This document shows positions 45,343 to 55,219 of a stretch of 64,000 bases of DNA, piece by piece. A program made the position numbers and the translations under genes. Numbering within the stretch: the first letter of the stretch is position 1; each line of letters starts with the position of its first letter. The DNA is taken from the NCBI RefSeq assembly GCF_002005225.1, contig NZ_CP019724.1, positions 2,916,501 through 2,980,500 of the forward strand. The letters are read 5' to 3'. This DNA comes from Streptomyces pactum. Its GTDB lineage: Bacteria; Actinomycetota; Actinomycetes; Streptomycetales; Streptomycetaceae. The notes below the pieces were generated by a model. That model did not search any database and had not been told where the DNA came from. It worked only from the letters and a program-made list of their open reading frames with translations.

Positions 45343-46020
45343 CTACATCCGCGCCGCGACCCCCGTGAGCGCCGTCACCACCGGATCCAGCGCCTGGTGT
45401 ATCTCGTCCCCGACCGACCGGAAGAACGGCAGCGGCGCCCCGTACGGGTCGTACACCTCGTCCGCCTCCACCGTCGGCGCCAGCAGCCACCCGCGCAGCG
45501 CGGCCGCCGCGCGGACCAGGGCGCGCGCACGGGTGACCACGCCCTCGTCCAGGGAGGGCAGCGTCGCGGGGTCGATGGCGTTCACCAGGCGGGTGAACTC
45601 CTTGAGGGTGAAAGTGCGCAGACCGGCCGAGTGCCCCATGGAGATGACCTGGGCGCGGTGGTCCCGCGTCGCCGTCAGCACGAGGTCGGCACGGATGACG
45701 TGCTCGTCGAGCAGCTCCCGCCCGGTGAAGCCGGCCGCGTCCGCGCCGAAGTCCGCGAGGACCGTCTCCGCGTTCGCCTCCATGGGCGCGCCCTCGTGGC
45801 CCCAGGTGCCGGCGCTCTCCACGATGAGGCCGCCGCCCAGTACGCCGAGCCGCTCCGTCACGAAATGCCGGGTCAGCCGCTCGGTGATGGGCGAGCGGCA
45901 GACGTTGCCGGTGCTGACGTGGAGGATGCGGAAGCTGTCGCGCGGAAAGCCGAACGTCGTCGTGATCTCCGCGGCGCGTTCCCCGTTGCCTATGCCACGC
46001 CCCGTCTCAGGGGCCGTCAA
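45343..46020 (-). CDS. Low-molecular-weight protein-tyrosine-phosphatase-like protein with Cys-to-Ser substitution
   Basis: 225 residues. The start is the TTG at 46020, which overlaps the previous stop (TTGA) and has GAGG 7 nt upstream; the two genes are probably co-translated. The phosphate-loop region reads HVSTGNVCRSP (residues 34-44). In active enzymes the motif is VCxGNxCRSP, so the nucleophilic cysteine is Ser36 here. The second Cys (41), Arg42 and the downstream DPYG loop are kept. The C-terminal fold is otherwise complete. From memory the same Ser occurs in the S. coelicolor protein at this locus. It may bind rather than hydrolyse phosphotyrosine (or phosphoarginine) substrates. Confidence 0.88.
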   Translation of the reverse strand: MTAPETGRGIGNGERAAEITTTFGFPRDSFRILHVSTGNVCRSPITERLTRHFVTERLGVLGGGLIVESAGTWGHEGAPMEANAETVLADFGADAAGFTGRELLDEHVIRADLVLTATRDHRAQVISMGHSAGLRTFTLKEFTRLVNAIDPATLPSLDEGVVTRARALVRAAAALRGWLLAPTVEADEVYDPYGAPLPFFRSVGDEIHQALDPVVTALTGVAARM

Positions 46021-46664
46021 TTCGCCACCTCGAGGTCGGGTACCACCTTGCGCAGTTCCTCGGCCGACAGCGCGCCCGCGCGCAGCAGCACGGGCACCTC
46101 GCGGGTGACGTCGACGATGGACGACGGGACGATGCCGGGGGTGGGGCCGCCGTCGAGGTAGACGGAGACGGAGTCGCCGAGCATCTGCTGGGCGGCGTCG
46201 CAGTCCTCCGGCGCCGGGTGGCCGGTGAGGTTGGCGGAGGAGACGGCCATGGGGCCGAACTCGGTGAGCAGCTCGATGGCGACCGGGTGCAGCGGCATGC
46301 GGACGGCGACCGTGCCGCGGGTGTCGCCGAGGTCCCACTGGAGGGACGGCTGGTGCTTGGCGACGAGCGTCAGCGCGCCCGGCCAGAAGGCGTCGACCAG
46401 CTCCCAGGCCATCTCCGAGAAGTCGGTGACCAGGCCGTGCAGGGTGTTCGGCGAGCCGATGAGGACGGGCGTGGGCATGTTGCGGCCCCGGCCCTTGGCG
46501 TCCAGCAGGTCGGCGACGGCCTCCGAGGAGAACGCGTCGGCGCCGATGCCGTACACGGTGTCCGTCGGCAGCACCACGAGCTCGCCACGGCGGACGGCGG
46601 ACGCGGCCTCGCGCAGACCGGTCACACGGTCGGTCGCGTCGTTGGTGTCGTATCGCCGTGCCAT
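46017..46664 (-). CDS. L-threonylcarbamoyladenylate synthase (Sua5/YwlC/YrdC family)
   Basis: 215 residues. It makes threonylcarbamoyl-AMP from threonine, bicarbonate and ATP, the first step to the t6A37 modification of ANN-decoding tRNAs. The ATG at 46664 follows AGGAGG at 9 nt. Typical family motifs are PTDTVYGIGADA near the N-terminus, KGRGRNMPTPVLIGS, and PMAVSSANLTGHPAP. The length fits the single-domain YwlC/YrdC form with a short C-terminal extension. Its stop overlaps the start of the phosphatase-like gene by 4 nt, and it follows prmC by 50 bp. Confidence 0.94.
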   Translation of the reverse strand: MARRYDTNDATDRVTGLREAASAVRRGELVVLPTDTVYGIGADAFSSEAVADLLDAKGRGRNMPTPVLIGSPNTLHGLVTDFSEMAWELVDAFWPGALTLVAKHQPSLQWDLGDTRGTVAVRMPLHPVAIELLTEFGPMAVSSANLTGHPAPEDCDAAQQMLGDSVSVYLDGGPTPGIVPSSIVDVTREVPVLLRAGALSAEELRKVVPDLEVAN

Positions 46665-46714
46665 CTAGCGGGCCTCCTCGTACACGTACTGCGGGGTTGA
46701 AGTGCGGGTGGTGA

Positions 46715-47596
46715 TCACGGCAGTGCCTTGCGGGCGGTCGCGAACCGCGGCCGGTTGTTGAGGTCGGGGTGGTCGGCCGCGTCGGCCCAGCCCCGCTCCT
46801 CGGTGAAGATCCACGGCACCTGGCCGCCCTGGGTGTCGGCGTGCTCGACGACGACGACCCCGCCGGGGCGCAGCAGGCGGTGGGCGGTGCGTTCCAGGCC
46901 GCGGATCAGGTCGAGGCCGTCCTCGCCGGAGAACAGGGCCATCTGGGGATCGTGGTCGCGGGCCTCGGGGGCGACGTACTCCCATTCGGTGAGCGGGATG
47001 TACGGCGGGTTGGAGACGACCAGGTCGACCTGGCCGTCGAGGTCCGGGAAGGCCGTCAGGGCGTCTCCCTGGCGCAGCTCGACCCTGGACCCCTCCACGT
47101 TCTTCCGCGTCCACCTGAGGGCGTCCTCGGACAGTTCCACGGCGTGCACGCGCGAGCGCGGCACCTCCTGGGCGAGGGCGAGCGCGATGGCGCCCGAGCC
47201 GGTGCACAGGTCCACGATGCAGGGCTCGACGACGTCCATGGCGCGTACGGCGTCTATGGCCCAGCCGACGACCGACTCGGTCTCGGGGCGGGGCACGAAG
47301 ACGCCGGGGCCGACCTGGAGCTCCAGGTAGCGGAAGTAGGCGCGTCCGGTGATGTGCTGGAGCGGCTCGCGCGCCTCGCGGCGGGCGACGACCTCCCAGT
47401 ACCGGGCGTCGAAGTCCGCGTCCGGCACCGTGTGGAGCTGGCCCCGCTTGACGCCGTGCAGGTACGCGGCGAGCTCTTCCGCGTCGGTGCGCGGCGAGGG
47501 CACACCGGCGTCGGCCAGTCGCTGGGTGGCCTGGGCCACCTCCGCGAGCAGCACGCTGCGGGGGTTCGGGGGTCGCCCCCCGTGATGTTGCTGCAC
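46715..47596 (-). CDS. prmC: Peptide chain release factor N5-glutamine methyltransferase
   Basis: 293 residues. It methylates the glutamine of the GGQ motif of release factors; its substrate RF1 is encoded by the gene just upstream. The start is the GTG at 47596 with GGAGGA 5 nt before it. An N-terminal helical domain of about 90 residues precedes a Rossmann-fold SAM domain (VDLCTGSGAIALALA). The substrate-glutamine motif NPPY is at residues 196-199. It forms part of the prfA-prmC-threonylcarbamoyl synthase run. Confidence 0.95.
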   Translation of the reverse strand: MQQHHGGRPPNPRSVLLAEVAQATQRLADAGVPSPRTDAEELAAYLHGVKRGQLHTVPDADFDARYWEVVARREAREPLQHITGRAYFRYLELQVGPGVFVPRPETESVVGWAIDAVRAMDVVEPCIVDLCTGSGAIALALAQEVPRSRVHAVELSEDALRWTRKNVEGSRVELRQGDALTAFPDLDGQVDLVVSNPPYIPLTEWEYVAPEARDHDPQMALFSGEDGLDLIRGLERTAHRLLRPGGVVVVEHADTQGGQVPWIFTEERGWADAADHPDLNNRPRFATARKALP

Positions 47597-47657
47597 GCTG
47601 GTCCTCCGGGCTGGGCTGTTCGTCGGTACGGGCGTACGGGTCCGGTGCGGCTACGGG

Positions 47658-48734
47658 CTAGGCCGCGGCGAGCTTGGCGGCCGAGTCGGCGTCGACGCAG
47701 GCCTGGATGACCGAGTCGAGGTCGCCGTCCAGGACCTGGTCCAGGTTGTACGCCTTGAAGCCGACGCGGTGGTCCGAGAGGCGGTTCTCCGGGTAGTTGT
47801 ACGTACGGATCTTCTCGGAGCGGTCGACGGTGCGGACCTGGCTGCGCCGGGCGTCCGCGGCCTCCCTCTCCGCCTCCTCCTGCGCCGCCGCCAGCAGCCT
47901 CGAGCGCAGGATACGCATCGCCTGCTCCTTGTTCTGGAGCTGGCTCTTCTCGTTCTGGCAGGAGGCGACGACTCCGGTGGGAACGTGCGTGATGCGCACC
48001 GCGGAGTCGGTGGTGTTGACGGACTGGCCGCCGGGGCCGGAGGACCGGTAGACGTCGACGCGCAGGTCGTTGGGGTTGATCTCGACGTCGATCTCCTCGG
48101 CCTCGGGCGTGACGAGCACGCCGGCCGCGGAGGTGTGGATGCGGCCCTGGGACTCGGTCGCCGGCACCCGCTGCACGCGGTGCACCCCGCCCTCGTACTT
48201 CAGCCGGGCCCAGACGCCCTGTCCGGGCTCGGTGGCACCCTGGCCGCCCTTGGTCTTCACGGCGACCTGGACGTCCTTGTAGCCGCCCAGCTCGGACTCG
48301 GTGGCGTCGATGATCTCGGTCTTCCAGCCGACCCGCTCCGCGTAGCGCAGGTACATGCGCAGCAGGTCGCCGGCGAAGAGCGCCGACTCGTCGCCGCCCG
48401 CGCCCGCCTTGATCTCCAGGATGACGTCCTTGTCGTCGCTGGGGTCGCGCGGGACGAGCAGGAGGCGGAGCTTCTCGGTGAGCTCGTCGCGCTGCTTGTC
48501 GAGCTCCTTGACCTCGGCGGCGAAGTCCGGGTCGTCGGCGGCCAGCTCGCGCGCGGTCTCCATGTCGTCGCCCGTCTGCTTCCAGGAGCGGAACGTGGCG
48601 ACGATCGGGGTGAGCTCGGCGTAACGCTTGTTCAGCTTGCGCGCGTTGGCCTGGTCGGAGTGGACCGACGGGTCGGCGAGCTTCTTCTCCAGGTCGGCGT
48701 GCTCGGCGACGAGTTCCTCGACGGCCTCGAACAT
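47658..48734 (-). CDS. prfA: Peptide chain release factor 1
   Basis: 358 residues. It recognises UAA and UAG stop codons and triggers peptide release. The codon-reading PxT motif is present ([15 protein letters not shown]), which separates RF1 from RF2. The peptidyl-hydrolysis GGQ is at residues 235-237 ([12 protein letters not shown]). The start is the ATG at 48734. It is followed 61 bp later by its methylase gene prmC and preceded by an intrinsic terminator downstream of rpmE. Confidence 0.97.
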   Translation of the reverse strand: MFEAVEELVAEHADLEKKLADPSVHSDQANARKLNKRYAELTPIVATFRSWKQTGDDMETARELAADDPDFAAEVKELDKQRDELTEKLRLLLVPRDPSDDKDVILEIKAGAGGDESALFAGDLLRMYLRYAERVGWKTEIIDATESELGGYKDVQVAVKTKGGQGATEPGQGVWARLKYEGGVHRVQRVPATESQGRIHTSAAGVLVTPEAEEIDVEINPNDLRVDVYRSSGPGGQSVNTTDSAVRITHVPTGVVASCQNEKSQLQNKEQAMRILRSRLLAAAQEEAEREAADARRSQVRTVDRSEKIRTYNYPENRLSDHRVGFKAYNLDQVLDGDLDSVIQACVDADSAAKLAAA

Positions 48735-48777
48735 CTTGGGCTCCTGCTACTGCGTGGGAAGGGTAGGGCGGGCGACC

Positions 48778-48796
48778 AAAAACGCCGGTCCCGGCG
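48778..48796 (-). terminator. Intrinsic terminator downstream of rpmE
   Basis: On the minus strand a CGCCGG/CCGGCG inverted repeat (48783-48796) is followed directly by five T residues (48782-48778). It lies in the 108-bp gap between rpmE and prfA, so prfA may have its own promoter or depend on read-through. Confidence 0.7.
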
Positions 48797-48842
48797 CTCC
48801 CCCGGCTGGGGTCGCGGCCGTGGACCGGCGATTGGGGGCTCG

Positions 48843-49067
48843 CTACTTCTTGGAGCCGGCGGCAGCCTTGCCGAAGCGGGCCTCGAAGCGGGCCACGCGG
48901 CCACCGGTGTCGAGGATCTTCTGCTTGCCCGTGTAGAACGGGTGGCACTCGGAGCAGACCTCGGCCCGGATGGTGCCGGACTCGATGGTGCTGCGGGTGG
49001 TGAACGACGCGCCACAGGTGCAGCTCACCTGCGTCTCGACGTACTCGGGGTGGATGTCGCGCTTCAA
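48843..49067 (-). CDS. rpmE: 50S ribosomal protein L31, zinc-binding form
   Basis: 74 residues. The start is TTG at 49067 with AGGAG 5 nt upstream, giving [14 protein letters not shown]. The larger in-frame extension has no comparable site and does not resemble L31. Zinc ligands of the C+ form are seen as CTCG and CSECH. This is the housekeeping, zinc-containing L31; Streptomyces also make a zinc-free paralogue elsewhere. Confidence 0.97.
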   Translation of the reverse strand: MKRDIHPEYVETQVSCTCGASFTTRSTIESGTIRAEVCSECHPFYTGKQKILDTGGRVARFEARFGKAAAGSKK

Positions 49068-49191
49068 GGTGTCTCCTAGTGTTCCGGGAGGGCGCCGGGT
49101 CGCCGCCGCGGGATGCGGGAGCGTGAACCGGAGCCGACGTACCAGTCTGCCAGGACTGGGGTCTTCTCCCAAAACCGGGGGTGGCGGCCCA

Positions 49192-50355
49192 CTATTCCCG
49201 ACGCCCCTGCGGGGCGCTGTTCACCACGCCCTGGGCGCCGCCCGACGCCGTGCCCTCCGTGGCCGACGCGGGGATCGGCCTGTCGTTCTTCAGGGCCGTC
49301 CACACCTGTTCGGCCTTGGTCTTCTCCACCAGGACGCGGTTGGCGTCCGCGGGGTCGTAGACCACCGGCATCGTGACCATGCGCAGGCCGGCGGGGCTGA
49401 TGCCCTTGAGGCCGCTCGCGAAGGACATCAGGGAGTTCACCGAGCCCAGGTCGGAGTCGGTGGTGACGGTCTTGGTGGCGGTGTCGGCGATGTCGTAGAG
49501 CTTCTTGGGGTTGCCGAGCAGGCCGATGTCCCTGACCCGGTCGGCCAGGGCCTTGACGAAGGCCTGCTGGAGCTGGATGCGGCCGAGGTCGGAGCCGTCG
49601 CCCACGCCGTGCCGGGTGCGGACCAGACCGAGGGCCTGCTCGCCGTCGAGCGTGTGGGTGCCGGCCGGCAGGTCGAGGTGGCTGTCGGGGTCCTTGATGG
49701 CCTCGGTGGTGGTGACGTCGACGCCGCCGAGGTCGTCGACGAGCTGCTGGAAGCCGCTGAAGTCGACCTCCAGGTAGTGGTCCATGCGCAGGCCGCTCAT
49801 CGACTCGACGGTCTTCACGGCGCAGGCGGCGCCGCCGGTGGAGTAGGCCGAGTTGAACATCACGCCCCGGGCGGCGGGACGCTCGCCGCCGTCGGTGCCG
49901 GTGCACTCGGGGCGGTCGATGAGGGTGTCGCGCGGGATGGAGACCACGCTGGCCTTCTTGTGGCCCTTGTAGACGTGCACGACCATCGCCGTGTCGGAGC
50001 GGGCGGTGCCGTCGTCGGTACCGCCGCCGAGCTTCTTGTTGCCGCCGGAGCGGGTGTCGGAGCCGAGGACGAGGATGTTCTCGGAGCCGTCGCCGGCCTT
50101 CTCGGGCCGGTCGGTGCCGAGGGCCTGGTCGATGTCGACGCTCGTGAGGTTGCCGTTGAGCTTGAAGAACAGGACCCCGGCTCCGGTGCCGCCCAGCACG
50201 ACGACGCCCGCCGCGGTCCAGGCCGTGACCAGCAGGGCCTTGCGCCGCTTGGCTCTGGGCTTGCGGCGGCGGCCCTTGCCCCGGCGGCCGCCTCCGGCGG
50301 CACGGGACTGACCGGGGCCGGGTATCGCGGGATCCGGCGTGCTCTCGGCGGACAT
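49192..50355 (-). CDS. LytR-CpsA-Psr (LCP) family cell-wall glycopolymer ligase
   Basis: 387 residues. These enzymes transfer wall glycopolymers from polyprenyl diphosphate to peptidoglycan at the outer face of the membrane. A basic cytoplasmic N-terminus ([17 protein letters not shown]) is followed by one membrane segment (about 41-64), then the extracellular LCP domain with [47 protein letters not shown] and [19 protein letters not shown]. The ATG at 50355 has GAGGAG close upstream. It could work in the same pathway as the GlcNAc-phosphate transferase at 42250. No LytR_C domain is seen at the C-terminus. Confidence 0.93.
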   Translation of the reverse strand: MSAESTPDPAIPGPGQSRAAGGGRRGKGRRRKPRAKRRKALLVTAWTAAGVVVLGGTGAGVLFFKLNGNLTSVDIDQALGTDRPEKAGDGSENILVLGSDTRSGGNKKLGGGTDDGTARSDTAMVVHVYKGHKKASVVSIPRDTLIDRPECTGTDGGERPAARGVMFNSAYSTGGAACAVKTVESMSGLRMDHYLEVDFSGFQQLVDDLGGVDVTTTEAIKDPDSHLDLPAGTHTLDGEQALGLVRTRHGVGDGSDLGRIQLQQAFVKALADRVRDIGLLGNPKKLYDIADTATKTVTTDSDLGSVNSLMSFASGLKGISPAGLRMVTMPVVYDPADANRVLVEKTKAEQVWTALKNDRPIPASATEGTASGGAQGVVNSAPQGRRE

Positions 50356-50638
50356 GTGCTCCTCGGGTGCTCGTCCGGTCGGTTACCCCCCGCGCTCGGG
50401 GTCGGGTCGGTCGGCTCCGGCGGGTTTGCGCCGGTACCTCACCATGGTCCCTCCGTAGCTCAGACGGCGGAACTCGGGACAGGGTTGCACAACGGTCTGT
50501 GGCGACCGGGTGGGCAAACGGTGACGGAGCGTGTTCGACGCGCCGGTTCCGGCCTCGCTGACCTGGGCGTCCGCGGGCACCGGTCCGGGCCGACCGGAAC
50601 GGTGCGCGGACGGTGCCTGTGGCGAAGGTCGCAGACGA

Positions 50639-50669
50639 GGGGGCCGCCCCCGAAGCGGAGACGGCCCCT
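50639..50669 (-). terminator. Hairpin terminator downstream of the protease gene
   Basis: GGGGCCG (50640-50646) pairs with CGGCCCC (50662-50668) around a 15-nt loop, about 30 bp past the protease stop. It sits in the 341-bp gap (50356-50696), in which I saw no gene. Confidence 0.55.
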
Positions 50670-50696
50670 GACCCGAGCGCGGACGGTCCTGCGGGA

Positions 50697-52496
50697 TCAG
50701 CCGAAGAGGTTGAACGCGTTCCAGCCGCCGCCGACCCGGACCCGGCTCGCGAACGTCGCCGAAGCCGACCCGGTGCCCTTGTACAGCCACATCACCCCGG
50801 AGGTGTCGCGGGCCAGCAGGTCGGGCTTGCCGTCGCCGGTGACGTCACCCGCGGTGGCGAAGGCGTCGTACGTGTTCCAGCCGCCGCCGACCCGGATCCG
50901 CTTGCCGAGCGCCGGCGAGGCGACGCCGGTGCCCGGGTACAGCCACATCACCCCGGAGCCGTCCCGCGCCAGCAGGTCGGGCTTGCCGTCGCGGTCGTAG
51001 TCGCCCTTGCCGCTGATGGTGTAGCTCGACCAGCCGCCGCCGATCCGGACGCGGCTGCCGAACGTCCCGTCGCCCTTGCCGGGGTAGAGCCACAGGACGC
51101 CGTACTTGTCCTGGGCCACCAGGTCGGGCCGGGCGTCGCCGGAGAGGTCGCCCGGAACTCGGATGTCCTTCATCACGTTCCAGCCGCCGCCGACGCGGAT
51201 CGACTCGAAGCGGTCGTCCCCGTTGAAAGCGAAGTCGTACAGGACGCCGTCCGGCGTGCGGTAGAGGTAGTCCTGGAAGAAGTCGCGGTTCAGGTCGGCC
51301 TGGCGCACCAGGCTCAGCCCGCTCCAGTCGTCGGCCGAGACGCGGTTCGCGAGGTAGGGCCACTTGTCGCCCAGGGAGTAGTACTCGTAGGCCTCGCCAC
51401 CGGGCGTGCGGGCGAACAGGTCCGCCAGACCGTCGAAGTCGAGGTCGGCGTCGTCGACGCGCGCGTTGACCGCGCCGACGTAGGAACGGGTCTTGGCGAA
51501 GACGCTGTGGGCGCCCGCCGAGACGCAGTCCTCGACGCCCCAGGACACGACACCGGCGATGCGGCCGTTGACCACGAGCGGGCCGCCGGAGTCGCCGTTG
51601 CACGGGGAGACCGTGCCGGTGTCCTGGCCGGAGGCCGGGTCGCCGGCACAGGCCATCGGGCCGGGCCGGAAGTCGGTACCCCAGTAGTTCGTGCACGCCG
51701 CGTCCGACCGCATCGGCACGGTCGCCTTCTTCAGCGTCAGCGAGATGTCGTCGCTGGTGGAGCTGGTGCGCCCCCAGCCGTACACCGTCGCCGGGGTGCC
51801 GTTGGCGTACGAGACGGTGTCGGAGCTCGGCGTGAGCTGCAGCGTCTTGTACGGCAGCGCCTCGGTCAGCGTCAGTACGGCGACGTCGCCGGCCAGGGTG
51901 GCCGGGTTGTACGTGGGCTCGACCCACTGGCGCCACACGCCGGCGACCCGGCCGCCGTGCAGGTCGTCGCCGTCCGGCAGCCGGTCGGTGCCGGCGAGGA
52001 CGGCGCCGTGCGTCGCCCAGTCCAGGCCGGACACGCAGTGCGCGGCGGTCAGGACCTTCGCCGGCGCCACCAGGGTCCCGCCGCAGAAGTAGCCGTCGTC
52101 GTCGGCCGGATCCGCGGTGCCCTTGTTGTCGTAGTAGTGCAGTTGCACCATCCACGGCGCCTCGGCGATGGTCGCGTCCGTGCCGCCGATGATCTTCGGA
52201 TCGGCGGTGCCGGACGGGGCCTCGGGGCTCGCGTCGGCCTCGGACTCCGCGCCGGCCTCGGGCTCCGCGCCGGGAACGGTGGCGGTGCCGTCCGCCAGCG
52301 CGGTCCCGGAGCCCTGGATCCGCTCCAGCAGCTCGGCCTGGGAGGCGCCGGCCTTCCCGGTGACGGCCGGCTGGGGCGGGACGGGGGCGGTGCCGGACGC
52401 CTGGGCGGGGGTGGTCGTGAGGACCGCGCCCGAGAGGGCGAGTGCGGCGGCGGCCGCGGGAAGCGCCAGGTGGGCTCTTCGGGGGGTAGATGTCAC
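50697..52496 (-). CDS. Secreted trypsin-like serine protease with C-terminal FG-GAP/VCBS repeats
   Basis: 599 residues. The GTG at 52496 has AGGAG 6 nt upstream and opens directly on a signal peptide (hydrophobic core LALPAAAAALALSGAVL, cut near TPAQA). A frame extension to 52664 would cross the terminator of rho and was rejected. After an acidic linker comes a chymotrypsin-fold domain starting at IIGGTDA. The triad is His153 (TAAHC), Asp204 and Ser303 (GDSGGP). The last 250 residues hold repeats of the type DVTGDGKPDLLARD with VMWLYPGTG, calcium-binding beta-propeller blades common in actinomycete exoenzymes. It probably degrades extracellular protein. S. coelicolor lacks it between rho and the LCP gene as I recall, so it may be a local insertion. 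Confidence 0.94.
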   Translation of the reverse strand: MTSTPRRAHLALPAAAAALALSGAVLTTTPAQASGTAPVPPQPAVTGKAGASQAELLERIQGSGTALADGTATVPGAEPEAGAESEADASPEAPSGTADPKIIGGTDATIAEAPWMVQLHYYDNKGTADPADDDGYFCGGTLVAPAKVLTAAHCVSGLDWATHGAVLAGTDRLPDGDDLHGGRVAGVWRQWVEPTYNPATLAGDVAVLTLTEALPYKTLQLTPSSDTVSYANGTPATVYGWGRTSSTSDDISLTLKKATVPMRSDAACTNYWGTDFRPGPMACAGDPASGQDTGTVSPCNGDSGGPLVVNGRIAGVVSWGVEDCVSAGAHSVFAKTRSYVGAVNARVDDADLDFDGLADLFARTPGGEAYEYYSLGDKWPYLANRVSADDWSGLSLVRQADLNRDFFQDYLYRTPDGVLYDFAFNGDDRFESIRVGGGWNVMKDIRVPGDLSGDARPDLVAQDKYGVLWLYPGKGDGTFGSRVRIGGGWSSYTISGKGDYDRDGKPDLLARDGSGVMWLYPGTGVASPALGKRIRVGGGWNTYDAFATAGDVTGDGKPDLLARDTSGVMWLYKGTGSASATFASRVRVGGGWNAFNLFG

Positions 52497-52647
52497 TCGT
52501 GTCTCCTGTCGCCGTCGGTGTGCTGACAGGAGAGGAGAAACCCGGCGGACCCGGCACGCGGACCCGCCGGAGGCAGCACTGACCTCCCCGTGGGCGTATC
52601 CGAAAACACGTTCCCCCCCACTGCAGCGCGCTGATCTTACAAGGCGG

Positions 52648-52685
52648 AAGTCCCGCCCCGTCACCTGTGTGACGGAGCGGGACTT
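52648..52685 (-). terminator. Strong hairpin terminator downstream of rho
   Basis: Two 17-nt arms (52648-52664 and 52669-52685) pair with a single mismatch around a CTGT loop, 30 bp past the rho stop. It separates rho from the protease transcript. Confidence 0.75.
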
Positions 52686-52715
52686 CGGACCGCGCCGGAG
52701 TGGGGCGGCGGCGAC

Positions 52716-54812
52716 TCAGTCGCCGTTGCCGGGCGTCGGCGTCGTCTTCTGGATCTGCATCAGGAACTCGGCGTTCGACTTGGTCTGCTTCATCTTGTCG
52801 AGGAGCAGCTCGATCGCCTGCTGCTGGTCGAGCGCGTGCAGCACCCGGCGCAGCTTCCAGGTGATGGCGAGCTCGTCGCTGCCGAGCAGGATCTCTTCCT
52901 TGCGGGTGCCGGACGCGTCGACGTCCACCGCCGGGAAGATACGCTTGTCGGCGAGCTTCCGGTCGAGCTTGAGCTCGGCGTTGCCGGTGCCCTTGAACTC
53001 CTCGAAGATGACCTCGTCCATGCGGGACCCGGTGTCCACCAGCGCGGTGGCGAGGATGGTCAGCGAGCCGCCGTCCTCGATGTTGCGGGCCGCGCCGAAG
53101 AAGCGCTTCGGCGGGTACAGGGCGGTCGAGTCGACACCACCGGACAGGATGCGGCCGGAGGCCGGGGCGGCGAGGTTGTACGCACGGCCCAGACGGGTGA
53201 TCGAGTCGAGCAGGACGACCACGTCGTGACCCAGCTCCACCAGGCGCTTGGCACGCTCGATGGCGAGCTCGGCGACCGTGGTGTGGTCCTCGGCCGGGCG
53301 GTCGAAGGTCGAGGAGATGACCTCGCCCTTGACCGACCGCTGCATGTCGGTGACCTCTTCCGGACGCTCGTCGACCAGGACGACCATCAGGTGGCACTCG
53401 GGGTTGTTGTGCGTGATCGCGTTGGCGATCGCCTGCATGATCATGGTCTTGCCGGTCTTCGGCGGGGCCACGATCAGACCGCGCTGCCCCTTACCGATGG
53501 GCGCGACGAGGTCGATGATGCGGGTGGTGAGGACGCCGGGGTCCGTCTCCAGACGGAGGCGGTCCTGCGGGTACAGCGGCGTCAGCTTGTTGAACTCCGG
53601 CCGTCCGCGCCCGGATTCGGGCGCCATGCCGTTCTGGGAGTCCAGGCGGACCAGCGCGTTGAACTTCTCGCGGCGCTCGCCGTCCTTGGGCTGGCGCACG
53701 GCACCGGTGATGTGGTCGCCCTTGCGCAGGCCGTTCTTGCGGACCTGGGCGAGGGAGACGTACACGTCGTTGGGGCCGGGCAGGTAGCCGGAGGTCCGGA
53801 TGAACGCGTAGTTGTCGAGGATGTCGAGGATGCCGGCGACCGGGATGAGGACGTCGTCCTCGTTGATCTGCGGCTCCTGGACCTCGTCGCGCCCACGGCG
53901 GCCACGGCGGTCCCGGTAGCGGCCGCGCCGGCCGCGGCGGCCGCCCGCGTCGTCGTCGTAGCCGTCGTCCTGCTGCTGGCGGTCCTGTCGTCCGCCGCCC
54001 TGCTGCTGACGCTGGCCGCCGCCCTGGTTCTGCTGGTCGTCGCCCTTGTTGCGGCGGTCGCGTCCGCGGTCACCGCGGTCGCGGTCGCCACGGTCGCGGT
54101 CGCCACGGTCGCGGCGGTCGCGGCGACGGCCCTCGCCGCCCTCACCGTCGGAGCGGGCGTCGCCCTGCCCCTGCTGGTGGCCCTGGCCCTGCGACTGCTG
54201 CTGGGCCAAGACCTCGGCCTTCGGCTCGCTCTTCGTCTCGACGGCCACCGTCTCGGCGGCGGCGGACGGGCTGCCCGCGCCGGCGGTGGCCCGGCGACGA
54301 CGGCGCTCGGAGGGGGCCTCGTCGGCGGGGGCGCCGGCCTGGTCGGCCGAGGGCGCGACCTTGGGGGACGGCTGGCCGGGGATGTCGATCTGCTGCTGGG
54401 CGGCGGCCTTGTCGGCGACCGTCTTGTCCGCCTTCTTCTCGGCCTTGCCGGCCTTCTCCGCCTTCTCGGCGGGGGCCTCGTCGCCCGTACGGGACCGGGA
54501 GGTGCTGCGGCGCTTCGGCTTGGTCTCGCCGGCGACGTCCGCCGCTGCGGGCGCGGCCTTGGCGGGAGCCCCTCCCCCGGCGGCCTGCGCCTCCTTGATG
54601 ACCTCGATCAACTGGCTCTTGCGCATGCGCGCGGTGCCCCTGATACCGAGGCCGGATGCGACCTGTTGCAGCTCGGCCAGCACCATGCCCTCGAGGCCGG
54701 TACCGCGGCGCCGCCGGGAGCCGGCACCGGTGGCAGGCGCGGAGGCGTCCGTGGAGGGCGCGGCAGCGGTCTCCTCGACACGTGCGCCCATCAGATCGGT
54801 GGTGTCGCTCAC
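52716..54812 (-). CDS. rho: Transcription termination factor Rho, actinobacterial long form
   Basis: 698 residues. An RNA-dependent ATPase/helicase hexamer that ends transcription. The GTG at 54812 has GGAAGGA upstream. The order is: N-terminal helix bundle ([16 protein letters not shown]), a low-complexity insert of about 200 residues rich in Lys/Ala, then Arg/Asp/Gly (repeated RDRGD) and Gln/Gly, the RNA-binding cold-shock fold ([25 protein letters not shown]), and the RecA-like motor with P-loop PPKTGKT (Lys455) and [13 protein letters not shown]. Long inserts of this kind are normal in high-GC Gram-positives and are absent from E. coli Rho. The gene follows thrB by about 400 bp. Confidence 0.97.
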   Translation of the reverse strand: MSDTTDLMGARVEETAAAPSTDASAPATGAGSRRRRGTGLEGMVLAELQQVASGLGIRGTARMRKSQLIEVIKEAQAAGGGAPAKAAPAAADVAGETKPKRRSTSRSRTGDEAPAEKAEKAGKAEKKADKTVADKAAAQQQIDIPGQPSPKVAPSADQAGAPADEAPSERRRRRATAGAGSPSAAAETVAVETKSEPKAEVLAQQQSQGQGHQQGQGDARSDGEGGEGRRRDRRDRGDRDRGDRDRGDRGRDRRNKGDDQQNQGGGQRQQQGGGRQDRQQQDDGYDDDAGGRRGRRGRYRDRRGRRGRDEVQEPQINEDDVLIPVAGILDILDNYAFIRTSGYLPGPNDVYVSLAQVRKNGLRKGDHITGAVRQPKDGERREKFNALVRLDSQNGMAPESGRGRPEFNKLTPLYPQDRLRLETDPGVLTTRIIDLVAPIGKGQRGLIVAPPKTGKTMIMQAIANAITHNNPECHLMVVLVDERPEEVTDMQRSVKGEVISSTFDRPAEDHTTVAELAIERAKRLVELGHDVVVLLDSITRLGRAYNLAAPASGRILSGGVDSTALYPPKRFFGAARNIEDGGSLTILATALVDTGSRMDEVIFEEFKGTGNAELKLDRKLADKRIFPAVDVDASGTRKEEILLGSDELAITWKLRRVLHALDQQQAIELLLDKMKQTKSNAEFLMQIQKTTPTPGNGD

Positions 54813-55219
54813 GAAGGGTCCTTCCCTGGAGCGGACGTCGGCCTGTCTGGCTCGGCGACCGGTTGTGCTGTCCGGCTTCGGTCCTTGCTGTGCGAACCGT
54901 GCCGGGGCGGTGGTCCGCCTGAACGGCGGAAGAGATATCTGGTGATGGCGCTTCCCCTAGCCCTGGCACCCAGTGTCTGTGTCATGCGGCTCGGTCGCAC
55001 CGGTTCCGAAGCGTGCCCGGCGGCCGCTCAGTGTCCATGTCGGCCGTACTGATCACGTACGACATCCACTACACAATGCGGCTTGGGGGGCTCCCGGAAG
55101 AATGTCTGTCCCGGACGGGGACACGAGGCACCTCGCCATGGTGGGGTCGGGTGCAGACTTGAGGTTAACACTACCGGATCCAACAAACATTCCCCCTCTC
55201 GAAATCCGGCAACCGTGTG
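54813..55219. other. Intergenic leader region between thrB and rho
   Basis: 407 bp with no supported gene. It presumably holds the rho promoter and a long untranslated leader; long leaders allow rho autoregulation in other bacteria. A single CCCCTAGCC (54954-54962) is identical to a box upstream of the first PKS gene but is unpaired here, so I do not call it an operator. I could not assign a confident promoter. Confidence 0.4.

Noticed and set aside
50450..50525. tRNA-like start (CCGTAGCTCAG) between the LCP ligase and protease genes
   Set aside because: Only the D-arm-like box fits; no matching acceptor or T arm can be formed.
52497..52664. Upstream extension of the protease frame
   Set aside because: It runs through the rho terminator hairpin, and the GTG at 52496 has a good ribosome-binding site directly before the signal peptide.
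54954..54962. CCCCTAGCC upstream of rho as a cluster operator
   Set aside because: It is a single, unpaired copy far from the cluster and probably occurs by chance; kept only as a caution for the paired-box idea.
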